A stretch of DNA of 11,354 nucleotides from Rhizobiaceae bacterium (GTDB lineage: Bacteria > Pseudomonadota > Alphaproteobacteria > Rhizobiales > Rhizobiaceae): the NCBI GenBank assembly GCA_028865845.1, contig JAGWJK010000060.1, forward strand, positions 1-11,354, written 5' to 3'. The notes under the pieces are model-generated. The model made no database searches, was not told where the DNA came from, and saw nothing but the letters and a program-made list of their open reading frames with translations. The position numbers and the translations under genes were made by a program. Every line of letters begins with the position of its first letter. The first letter of the stretch is position 1. Of the stretch, positions 6,153 through 11,354 are shown piece after piece.

Positions 6153-7405
6153 CGACGAAAGTTCTCAACGTATGGTGGGATAGCCGTGTTGTCGGTCAGT
6201 TTACTCAGGATAGACACGGCGATATTGCCTTTCAGTATGCAGACGCATGGCTTGGCGATCAGAATGCACCGCCGCTTTCTGCCTCTTTGCCGAAGCGGCG
6301 GGAACAATTCTCACGTCGCGAATGCCGCCCGTTTTTCGGGGGGCTTCTGCCTGAAGAGAGCCAACGCCTGGTTGCGGCACAGGCGCTGGGCGTTTCACCT
6401 GGCAATGACTTCGCCCTTCTCGATCGTTTGGGTGGCGACGTCGCGGGCGCACTTCAGTTGCTGCCGGAAGGTGACGTTCCGCCCGATGTGACGGTAAATG
6501 CCGGCGCTCAGCCGACGCCACTGGGTGACGCTGGAATCGTTCGAATATTGGACGCCCTTCCGAACAGGCCTCTATTGGCCGGGGAGGAGGGGTTGAGGCT
6601 ATCTTTGGCTGGCGCGCAATCGAAGGTGCCCGTCGTCGTCGTCGATGGTCAGATTGCACTTCCACTGCCCGGGCAACCGACGACGCACATCCTGAAGCCA
6701 CCGATAGCGCGCTTCAAAGGGACGACCGAAAACGAAGCGTTTGTGATGAGCCTCGCCGCCGCGATAGGCCTTGACGTTGCCCGAGTAGAGGCAAGGACTG
6801 TGGAGGGCCGCCCATTCCTCCTGGTCGAGCGATATGATCGCGTGCGCGATGCTCTCGGCATCATGCGCCGTATCCACCAGGAGGATTTTTGTCAGGCGCT
6901 CGCGGTGCCACCGGAAAGCAAGTATGCCAGCGAAGGCGGGCCGACCTTCAAGGATTGCTTCGAGCTGCTGCGGCGCGTGTCGGCGCGGCCAGCAACGGAT
7001 ATCGCGAAGCTGCTGGATGCAGCAATTTTCAATCTCATTGTCGGAAATGCCGATGCTCACGGCAAGAATTACTCGATCCTGTACGACGACCAGGGACCGA
7101 GAATGGCGCCACTGTATGATTTGCTCTCGACGGTGGCGTACCCCGACCTGTCGGCCAAGATGGCCATGAGGATTGGGAAGCGAGCGGCCTTGGCCGAGAT
7201 GGATGCCGATGGATGGAAGGCATTCGCGAAAGATGCGGGCATTGGTTTTGCTCTGGTTCGCCGGCGTGTTTCCGAGATGTGTGGCGCTATCATGAGGCAA
7301 GGAAGTGATGTCTCAGCGATCGTGCAGGGCGAGCTAGCCGCTACAGCAGAAGTGTCCAAGTTGGTGCAAAATCGCGCTATCCTGGTATCTCTTTCAGTCG
7401 GATAA
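6149..7405 (+). CDS. hipA: HipA-type serine/threonine kinase toxin
   Basis: A 418-residue, full-length HipA-family kinase (Escherichia coli HipA is 440). An N-terminal couplet domain covers about 1-110, with FFGGLLPEE at 62-70 and GNDFALLDRLGGDVAGALQL at 85-104. The glycine-rich ATP loop is LSLAGAQSKV (151-160); Ser152 aligns with the autophosphorylated Ser150 of E. coli HipA. THILKPP (179-185) supplies the ATP-binding lysine. The catalytic loop is GNADAHGKNYSI (299-310) with Asp302 and Asn307, and the metal-binding aspartate is in PLYDLLS (Asp324). All key residues are intact, so the kinase is probably active. E. coli HipA phosphorylates glutamyl-tRNA synthetase GltX and causes growth arrest and persistence; other HipA relatives use other substrates, so the target here is uncertain. 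It is coupled to hipB by a 4-base overlap. Confidence 0.95.
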   Translation: MTTKVLNVWWDSRVVGQFTQDRHGDIAFQYADAWLGDQNAPPLSASLPKRREQFSRRECRPFFGGLLPEESQRLVAAQALGVSPGNDFALLDRLGGDVAGALQLLPEGDVPPDVTVNAGAQPTPLGDAGIVRILDALPNRPLLAGEEGLRLSLAGAQSKVPVVVVDGQIALPLPGQPTTHILKPPIARFKGTTENEAFVMSLAAAIGLDVARVEARTVEGRPFLLVERYDRVRDALGIMRRIHQEDFCQALAVPPESKYASEGGPTFKDCFELLRRVSARPATDIAKLLDAAIFNLIVGNADAHGKNYSILYDDQGPRMAPLYDLLSTVAYPDLSAKMAMRIGKRAALAEMDADGWKAFAKDAGIGFALVRRRVSEMCGAIMRQGSDVSAIVQGELAATAEVSKLVQNRAILVSLSVG

Positions 7406-7409
7406 TCGA

Positions 7410-7444
7410 CCGGGTACACCCTTCGGTCAGATCCCCGTACCCGG
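7410..7444 (+). terminator. Possible hipBA terminator hairpin
   Basis: CCGGGTAC (7410-7417) and GTACCCGG (7437-7444) form a perfect 8-bp stem with a 19-base loop, 5 bases past the hipA stop. The following CCTTATTCCC is only weakly U-rich, so termination efficiency is doubtful. Confidence 0.4.
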
Positions 7445-7575
7445 CCTTATTCCCTCTTCTGTATAGGCGACGGCTATTAGAGGACGATCATGCGGTCTAT
7501 CGAGAACGAATTGAGATAAGCGCAATTTTTGATGCGCACTAGATCGCCCCGTCGATAGGGATATCCAGCTCTGTT

Positions 7576-7791
7576 ATGGCAGACGTTTTGGAGAAGTTCA
7601 CTTCGTCGCGGATGAATGCCACGCCGATTGCGAACGCCCTGGTGAGGATCAATATGATCACGGATTGCGTCCGCGCAGCGGTCTGCGAGATGTTGGCTGG
7701 CGCTTTCGAGCTACAGTGGCGTCATCGACGTGCATTGTCGGAACGGCTCATGGATGTCTCGAACCGCAACCCAAGACGTCAGCCCTCCTGA
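7576..7791 (+). CDS. Possible small hypothetical protein (71 aa)
   Basis: A 71-codon frame beginning MADVLEKFTSSRMNATPIANALVRIN. Codon third positions are fairly GC-rich over the first 40 codons, in line with coding, and a short central stretch (ALVRINMITDCVRAAVCEMLAGAF) could form an amphipathic helix. Against it: no ribosome binding site at a proper distance before the ATG, no family resemblance I know, and a degenerate-looking arginine-rich end. It may be a remnant. Confidence 0.22.
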   Translation: MADVLEKFTSSRMNATPIANALVRINMITDCVRAAVCEMLAGAFELQWRHRRALSERLMDVSNRNPRRQPS

Positions 7792-7929
7792 CTCATGGCT
7801 CCATGGTTGTAGAATACGGTCGCGTGTGCGGGAACATGTTGGGACCTGGGTTCGCTGTCCGTCAGCGTGGCAACGGAGAAGGCAAAAGAACGCTTGAGCG
7901 CCGACCAAAATCACCCAAGGAATTCTGAA

Positions 7930-7956
7930 GACGAGCCAGCCTCGAGCTGGCTCGTC
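7930..7956 (-). terminator. Strong hairpin downstream of the CsbD gene
   Basis: GACGAGCCAGC (7930-7940), loop of 5, GCTGGCTCGTC (7946-7956): a perfect 11-bp stem, 18 bases beyond the leftward CsbD stop. In the leftward direction it is followed by TTCAGAATTCC, a weak U-tract. It is the most stable hairpin I noted in the window and probably marks the 3' end of the csbD transcript. Confidence 0.62.
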
Positions 7957-7974
7957 GAAATAGATGCGATGGCG

Positions 7975-8166
7975 TTAAGCCTTGTCCACGATATTCTTAA
8001 TCGCGTCCTTTGCGTCGCCTTTGGCGACCTGGGCTTTGCCTTTCGCCTCCTGAACGGCACCCTTGGCTTGTTCTTCATGGTTGTCCACCGCCCTTCCCGC
8101 CGCCTGACGTGCCTTGCCAGCAACTTCGTTCGCGGTTCCTTTGATCTTATCGGCCGTGCTTCCCAT
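7975..8166 (-). CDS. CsbD-family stress protein
   Basis: A 63-residue CsbD-like protein, named after the sigma-B-controlled Bacillus subtilis CsbD. The signature MGSTADKIKGTANEVAGKARQ is followed by repeated A-K-G/E units (AKGAVQEAKGKAQVAKGDAKDAIKN), giving a charged, alanine-rich, probably helical or partly disordered small protein. The biochemical role is unknown for the family; it is a classic general-stress marker. The start at 8166 has AAGGAG 6 bases upstream; the in-frame extension to 8262 would cover the promoter. An ideal EcfG/RpoE2 promoter (8197-8221) ends 30 bases before the ATG, and a strong hairpin follows the stop, so it is a stand-alone transcript. Confidence 0.93.
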   Translation of the reverse strand: MGSTADKIKGTANEVAGKARQAAGRAVDNHEEQAKGAVQEAKGKAQVAKGDAKDAIKNIVDKA

Positions 8167-8196
8167 TGGAATCTCCTTTATGTTGGTGCCCAGATC

Positions 8197-8221
8197 AACG
8201 GAAGTAAGCGCAGTTCGTTCC
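8197..8221 (-). promoter_or_regulatory. EcfG/RpoE2-type promoter of the CsbD gene (ideal match)
   Basis: Read leftward: GGAAC (8221-8217), 16 bases, CGTT (8200-8197). This is the full consensus of alphaproteobacterial general-stress sigma factors (EcfG, RpoE2, SigT). It stands 30 bases before the CsbD start codon. Confidence 0.85.
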
Positions 8222-8423
8222 ATAGTAATCGCATGTTCGGTTACACCTGGCGGCGATTGCACCGGACCCAGGATGTGCCTTCAGAGAGAAAATTGAACTA
8301 GAGGCTGCACCGAACTGAGACCTCGAAACTGGCTGAATGCGGCAACACGGTAGCCGGCATAGTTCTTGTGACGCGGAGAGCGCTAACTCCTCGGCGGAAA
8401 AGTCGCATCAAACACTTGGAGCT

Positions 8424-8720
8424 TTAGGACGATCGGCTCGGTGAAAGGTAACGCAATCCGGTGGGTGCTCCGACATCGCTGCTCGGCGCATCCTCCGTCC
8501 CTGTCGGTAAGTCGCTCGCGTTATCCCGCGAATGGTCCGCCTCACCCACCGACTTCATGAGCCGCTCGATGACGTTCTTTGCGCGCTCCACCGTGCCATG
8601 GTGGTTGAGATCCCCACCCTCGGCCATTTGCACAGATACAAGCTCGCCGTCTTCTCCCCGAAACTCCACGGTGATTTTGCCGTTGTGCAAACCGCTCACA
8701 TGCGTATCGATGAGCTTCAT
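8424..8720 (-). CDS. Unrecognised 98-aa protein with stress-type promoter
   Basis: I do not recognise a named family. Residues 1-60 look folded: MKLIDTHVSGLHNGKITVEFRG and EDGELVSVQMAEG suggest a small antiparallel beta sheet, followed by a helix VERAKNVIERLMKSVGE (44-60). The last 38 residues are polar and serine/aspartate/threonine-rich (ADHSRDNASDLPTGTEDAPSSD), probably disordered. There is no signal peptide or membrane segment, so it should be cytoplasmic. Translation is well supported: AGAGGAGAG lies about 6 bases before the ATG. A GGAAC-N18-TT promoter lies 24 bases before the start codon, which suggests membership of the general stress response. Neighbours on both sides belong to the same type of regulon. 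Confidence 0.75.
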   Translation of the reverse strand: MKLIDTHVSGLHNGKITVEFRGEDGELVSVQMAEGGDLNHHGTVERAKNVIERLMKSVGEADHSRDNASDLPTGTEDAPSSDVGAPTGLRYLSPSRSS

Positions 8721-8744
8721 AATCGCTCTCCTCTTCCCAACGGT

Positions 8745-8769
8745 AATTCGTTCCCGTTGAAGTTGTTCC
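8745..8769 (-). promoter_or_regulatory. EcfG/RpoE2-type promoter of the 98-aa gene
   Basis: Read leftward: GGAAC (8769-8765), 18 bases, TT (8746-8745); the -10 reads AATT, weaker than CGTT. A second GGAAC (8754-8750) lies inside the spacer but has no TT at the right distance. A CGTT occurs 22 bases after the first GGAAC, too far to be the partner. Confidence 0.55.
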
Positions 8770-8841
8770 GCTTCGACACGGGTGGAAACAGATGGCCCGA
8801 ATAGGCCAGCGGTGGCGATCGTCCCGCGACGGAGGTGGCTG

Positions 8842-9042
8842 ATGATAGCAATTGAGCTTGAACGGAGGTTACAAGTGCGGAGGTGCTCGGCCTGCAGTGG
8901 GCAGACAACCGACCGCTAACAGGCCTTTATCATTGCGCCAACTTTGGTCACGTACACTCGACGTCGTTTCTGCACACAGTGCGGTTCTCGGAATGTTTTC
9001 GGCCGACGAAGCCGAGGGATGTCAACCTGGTATTATCACTAA
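8842..9042 (+). pseudogene. Probable broken zinc-ribbon mini-gene
   Basis: The ATG at 8842 follows a strong ribosome binding site (CGGAGGT, 5-base spacer). The first reading frame, MIAIELERRLQVRRCSACSGQTTDR, stops at TAA (8917-8919) after 25 residues, but the same frame goes on with TYTRRRFCTQCGSRNVFGRR until a second stop at 9040-9042. Reading over the stop gives two Cys-x-x-Cys knuckles (codons 15/18 and 44/47) spaced 25 codons apart, with the second followed by Gly-Ser-Arg. That is the layout of small zinc-ribbon hypothetical proteins common in alphaproteobacteria. I infer a zinc-ribbon gene broken by a nonsense mutation, or a remnant with only its start region expressed. Overlapping frames at 8852-9079 and 8883-9119 are considered shadows. 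Confidence 0.33.
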
Positions 9043-9161
9043 ACCCCGACGAGAAGGACGCCAGTATCCCACGTCTTAAGGGCCGCGCAATCCGACTCCG
9101 CCCGTCCCGAAGCGCCTAGCAGTTCGAAGAGGAAAAGGTCGTTCGACAACCGTAACCCGCA

Positions 9162-9617
9162 TCACCACTCTGCGGAAAGAAGCAGGAATGCCGCTTCCCG
9201 GCTGCCCTTTCTGAGCGCGGCGCCGCGAAAGTGCTCCTCGAAAAACGTGTCGTCCCTCGTGTAGTCGGCAACCTTTCGCGCTCCGAAATTGCGACTGAGC
9301 GAATGTCTGTGCAATCGTTTGACAGCGACGCCAGCTGGCACCGCGCTTAAGAGAACACCCCGAAGTTCCGCCGCCCCAAGCATCGCCGAGGTTGCCGCGT
9401 TTTGACTAGCTCCGTTCGCCATAACGAGGACAAGATCGATGCCTTGGCTAAACCGGTCGTTTAGCCGTTTATGCATGACAACATAGGCCAGCTGACGGTC
9501 ACCGCGATCGAGATCGAAAGTCTCGTCCTTGATCACGGTTATTGTACCGTCCTTGTTGGTCACCCCTTCGGTAAGAATGATCCTCTCGGAAGCTATGATC
9601 GCGGAAATGACAGTCAT
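9162..9617 (-). CDS. Unrecognised 151-aa protein, possibly RNase H/RuvC-like fold
   Basis: No family can be named with certainty. The layout is suggestive: an N-terminal strand with extended residues (MTVISAIIASERIILTEG), a second beta-rich region (TITVIKDETFDL), then DLVLVMANGASQNAATSAMLGAAELRGVLLSAV (61-93) and VKRLHRHSLSRNFGARKVADYTRDDTFF (99-126). An acidic residue ending a hydrophobic strand (Asp61), a glutamate in a following helix (Glu85) and a basic Ser-x-x-x-Asn-Phe-Gly-Ala-x-Lys segment recall RNase H-fold nucleases such as RuvC, but an N-terminal catalytic aspartate is not evident, so any activity is doubtful. The start at 9617 lacks a good ribosome binding site, and I see no stress-type promoter upstream, unlike its neighbours. 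Confidence 0.68.
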   Translation of the reverse strand: MTVISAIIASERIILTEGVTNKDGTITVIKDETFDLDRGDRQLAYVVMHKRLNDRFSQGIDLVLVMANGASQNAATSAMLGAAELRGVLLSAVPAGVAVKRLHRHSLSRNFGARKVADYTRDDTFFEEHFRGAALRKGSREAAFLLLSAEW

Positions 9618-9895
9618 TTAGAACGGACCCGGAATGTTTCCTTCAAACTGCAATACCACATGCGCTTCGAGTTTAATATGCGAGGTTGGCCTCGGAAATA
9701 ACTGCAAGCCGCCGGCTAATCGTCGTTAATCAGCGTATGATTGCGGTCTTATCGACGCCGGTCCTGATCTCCCTTTCTAGGCCGTCGAGGTCATCCCGCC
9801 GACATTCGGCGCTTTTGGGGACATGCCTGCCCGCCTAAAATGGATCATCTGCGCTCGGGCACCTGCGGTCTTCGCCCTATAAAGCTTACCGCCGG
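9618..9895. other. Spacer with a small terminator-like hairpin
   Basis: No gene recognised. CGCCGA (9797-9802), loop CAT, TCGGCG (9806-9811), followed by CTTTT is a weak rightward terminator-like structure with no obvious rightward gene upstream. The 10-mer CCGCCGGCTA appears twice, near 9708 and near 9890; its meaning is unclear. Confidence 0.35.
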
Positions 9896-10084
9896 CTAGG
9901 CTGCCCCGGAGGGATCGCCTATCGGAAGCAGAGCAGGATCAAGTGGGGGATCATTCGGGTTCTTGGAATCCGACGTATCCTGAACGGGTGTGAGAGGCGG
10001 CTTTTCCTGTGTACGATCCGGGACGCCTGGTGTGGGCGTGGGCCCACGCGGCTGCTCTTGCGGGTTTGGAATTTCTGTCGGCAT
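9896..10084 (-). CDS. Small proline-rich hypothetical protein with stress-type promoter
   Basis: A 62-residue low-complexity protein: MPTEIPNPQEQPRGPTPTPGVPDRTQ, then KPPLTPVQDTSDSKNPNDPPLDPALLPIGDPSG. Prolines make up roughly a quarter of the sequence, no cysteine or aromatic residue is present, and it must be intrinsically disordered. There is no signal peptide. The start at 10084 is chosen because AAGGGATAGG precedes it and the ideal EcfG/RpoE2 promoter lies immediately upstream; the in-frame extension to 10213 would run through that promoter. Small proline-rich, disordered stress proteins like this occur in rhizobia as unnamed hypothetical proteins; function is unknown. Confidence 0.75.
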   Translation of the reverse strand: MPTEIPNPQEQPRGPTPTPGVPDRTQEKPPLTPVQDTSDSKNPNDPPLDPALLPIGDPSGAA

Positions 10085-10120
10085 GAACCTATCCCTTGAT
10101 ATGTCAATGGTGTAGTCAGC

Positions 10121-10145
10121 AACGGCTGGCAGCGCGGAGAGTTCC
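10121..10145 (-). promoter_or_regulatory. EcfG/RpoE2-type promoter of the proline-rich gene (ideal match)
   Basis: Read leftward: GGAAC (10145-10141), 16 bases, CGTT (10124-10121). It matches the full consensus and lies 36 bases before the start codon at 10084. Confidence 0.85.
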
Positions 10146-10420
10146 CGGCCCGGCGCAAATGAGTCCCGCTCGAAGAAAAACGTCCGAACTCGTGGACGCG
10201 GAAAATCGTTCACTCATCAAGCCTGAACTAAAGATTGGGGGCGAGCAGTCGGCGCGGCCGACGTCCTCCCAAGGCAACCAAATCCGGGATTTCAAACCAG
10301 CAATGAGGTGCGGGCTTCCACACCTGAAAACGACTGCAGACACTCGCTGGGTCCCGGTCCCCAGCAGCGAGAAGCCCCACAACGACTGCGGGGCTCCTGA
10401 GAATTTCCGGCGGAGTGGAA
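10146..10420. other. Spacer with stem-loops, no gene recognised
   Basis: Between the proline-rich gene's promoter and the YflT-like gene. It contains GTCGGC/GCCGAC (10248-10262) and a terminator-like hairpin at 10373-10395. Reading frames across it have no binding site and look like shadows. Confidence 0.4.
10373..10395 (-). terminator. Hairpin downstream of the YflT-like stress gene
   Basis: Read leftward, AGCCCC(G)CA pairs with TG(T)GGGGCT: a 9-bp stem including one G-U wobble and a loop of 5, 26 bases beyond the stop. It is followed by TCTCGC, not a true U-tract, so it is a moderate candidate for the 3' end of the operon. Confidence 0.5.
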
Positions 10421-11029
10421 TTACCCGCGGTATCCCCGATACCGGTCGCGCTCTGCGGCAATCTGTTCTGCGGTATAAGGATCGGCCGTTTCGTCGAAGC
10501 GGGTCCAACCTTGTTCGGCGTAGCGTGCCCGGCGCTCGGCGACGTTGACGCGCGGCGAACTGTTAAGGATCGCTTCGGCCGATGCAACTCCGCTGTCGTC
10601 GACGCGGGCCGTCACTACCGATCCACCACGACGGATGCCTTCTGCGTAGAAGTTGGCGTCTTCTTCCGGCACGCCGGATTCCACCATTGCGCCGACGATA
10701 CCACCGACCGCTCCGCCGGCGACCGCACCTGCTACAGCACCGGCCGCCGTCGCGGCGAGCCAGCCGGCCGCCACGACCGGGCCGACGCCTGGGATCGCCA
10801 GCATGCCGAGGCCAGCGAGAAGACCGCCCGCGCCGCCTGCGACGGCGCCGATCCCGGCACCGGTGCCAGCGCCTTCGCCCGCACGAGTGCCCTGCCCTTC
10901 GGCGTCGATGCCATTCGACTTGTTGGTGACGATGCTGATGTTGTCCGAAGACACGCCGGCATCCTCGAGCGCCTTCACGGCGGCCTTGGCGTCATCATAG
11001 CTATCATAAAGTCCAGTAATGGTTCTCAT
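10421..11029 (-). CDS. General stress protein, YflT-like domain with glycine zipper
   Basis: A 202-residue protein. The N-terminal part, MRTITGLYDSYDDAKAAVKALEDAGVSSDNISIVT (1-35), is the domain shared with Bacillus heat-induced YflT and general stress protein 17M. A long glycine/alanine-rich zipper follows (about 51-118, GAGTGAGIGAVAGGAGGLLAGLGM and later AAGAVAGAVAGGAVGGIVGAM), which could insert into or associate with membranes. Then comes a second part of the fold (GVPEEDANFYAEGIRRGGSVVTARV, 119-143) and a charged tail that ends YRGYRG. The gene is preceded by AAGGAGGATATCC and sits 21 bases behind the PepSY-like gene, so it is the second gene of that operon; the operon promoter lies beyond the right edge. 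The family is stress-induced in many bacteria, but the molecular role is not known. Confidence 0.9.
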   Translation of the reverse strand: MRTITGLYDSYDDAKAAVKALEDAGVSSDNISIVTNKSNGIDAEGQGTRAGEGAGTGAGIGAVAGGAGGLLAGLGMLAIPGVGPVVAAGWLAATAAGAVAGAVAGGAVGGIVGAMVESGVPEEDANFYAEGIRRGGSVVTARVDDSGVASAEAILNSSPRVNVAERRARYAEQGWTRFDETADPYTAEQIAAERDRYRGYRG

Positions 11030-11050
11030 GGGATATCCTCCTTGTTGTTT

Positions 11051-11354
11051 TTACTTGGCGGGCGTGATGTTGCCCTGGAAGTCGAGTGAGACAGCGCCTT
11101 GCCTGCCATCCTTGGAAGCGGTCGCGCGCCAGACACCCTGGTCGTCGAGCTTCAGCCCGGTCACGTCCGTGTAGCCTGCACCTTCAAGGCGAGACTTCGC
11201 CTGGGATTCGGTGAAGCTGTTTTTGCCGGCGATCGGCGCTCCGGGGTTCTGTTCCGTATTGACCGCCGGAGTGGCCTGGGATGTGCTCGGCGTTTGGCTC
11301 TGTGCAAACGCGCCCGATGCGGCGAGAAACAGACCTGCGGAGAGGATTGCGATT
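11051..11354 (-). CDS. Exported PepSY-like periplasmic protein, 5' end cut by the window
   Basis: About 100 residues are visible, with the start codon beyond the right edge. They begin within a signal peptide (IAILSAGLFLAASGAFAQ, cleavage probable after AFA), followed by a Ser/Thr/Pro/Ala-rich linker (SQTPSTSQATPAVNTEQNPGAP) and a small domain: NSFTESQAKSRLEGAGYTDVTGLKLDDQGVWRATASKDGRQGAVSLDFQGNI, read in overlapping pieces. The pattern of a helix with ESQAKSRLEGAGY, then strands ending GVWRATA and VSLDFQGNI, is the PepSY-type fold common in small periplasmic proteins of rhizobia. PepSY domains often inhibit proteases or bind ligands; no specific role can be given. It is co-oriented with and 21 bases upstream of the YflT-like gene, so the two are very likely one operon. 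Confidence 0.82.
   Translation of the reverse strand, partial: IAILSAGLFLAASGAFAQSQTPSTSQATPAVNTEQNPGAPIAGKNSFTESQAKSRLEGAGYTDVTGLKLDDQGVWRATASKDGRQGAVSLDFQGNITPAK

Larger units (their letters stand above)
7406..7974. other. Gene-poor spacer after hipA
   Basis: About 570 bases with no confidently recognised gene apart from the weak small frame at 7576-7791. It includes a possible terminator for hipBA (7410-7444) and, at its right end, the hairpin serving the leftward CsbD gene. At about 7480-7491 AGAGGACGATC precedes an ATG, but only nine codons follow before a stop. Confidence 0.45.

Noticed and set aside
6599..7300. 233-codon leftward frame opposite hipA
   Set aside because: It lies entirely within the clearly coding hipA, has no family content or ribosome binding site, and is a high-GC shadow frame.
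7829..7860. GGAAC near 7829 as another stress promoter
   Set aside because: No TT at 18-19 bases and no gene start downstream in that orientation.
8739..8754. Second GGAAC in the 98-aa gene's promoter paired with the nearby CGTT
   Set aside because: The spacing of about 7 bases is far too short for a sigma factor promoter.
10415..11089. 224-codon rightward frame opposite the YflT-like gene
   Set aside because: Shadow of a glycine/alanine-rich gene; low-complexity content and no binding site.
1..11354. CRISPR array, tRNA or rRNA genes
   Set aside because: I found no regularly spaced direct repeats with unique spacers and no tRNA cloverleaf or rRNA segment; the 50-bp-spaced repeats before hipB are only three palindromic operators.

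Overview
The window looks like part of an alphaproteobacterial genome, most likely Rhizobiales (a Sinorhizobium/Rhizobium/Ensifer-type replicon, quite possibly an accessory replicon or island). The basis is high-GC coding sequence, a general-stress gene set common in rhizobia (PRC-barrel proteins, CsbD, a YflT/glycine-zipper stress protein, a PepSY-like periplasmic protein), and repeated matches to the EcfG/RpoE2 general-stress promoter (GGAAC, 16-17 bases, then a TT-containing -10). The genus is an inference.

Left part (1-2610): a leftward pair encoding a DoxX-like membrane protein and an NmrA-type NAD(P)-binding protein, divergent from a CrgA-like LysR regulator. The shared spacer holds four TCTCA/TGAGA half-sites, the probable LysR operator. 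After an uninformative gap (2610-3017) come two rightward PRC-barrel genes, one exported and one cytoplasmic, each with its own stress-type promoter.

Middle part (3934-7974): an island of regulators and mobile-element debris. It contains a gene-poor stretch with two strong hairpins, two XRE-type HTH regulators, a decayed IS66-type OrfA fragment, and a complete hipBA toxin-antitoxin operon. Three near-identical CCCGATCGGG palindromes, spaced 50 and 49 bp centre to centre, lie in front of hipB and are very probably its autoregulatory operators. A gene-poor stretch follows hipA.

Right part (7975-11354): leftward stress genes. These are CsbD; an unrecognised 98-aa protein with a disordered tail; what looks like a broken zinc-ribbon mini-gene (rightward); a 151-aa protein of unknown function; a small proline-rich protein; a YflT/glycine-zipper stress protein; and the truncated start of a PepSY-like exported protein running off the right edge. 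CsbD, the 98-aa protein and the proline-rich protein each have an EcfG/RpoE2-type promoter just upstream.

The most informative pattern is this regulon: five separate transcription units in 11 kb with GGAAC-N18-TT within about 50 bases of the start codon, two of them driving unrecognised genes. No wholly new system can be claimed from sequence alone. The unknown stress-promoter genes and the periodic hipB operator array are the best leads.
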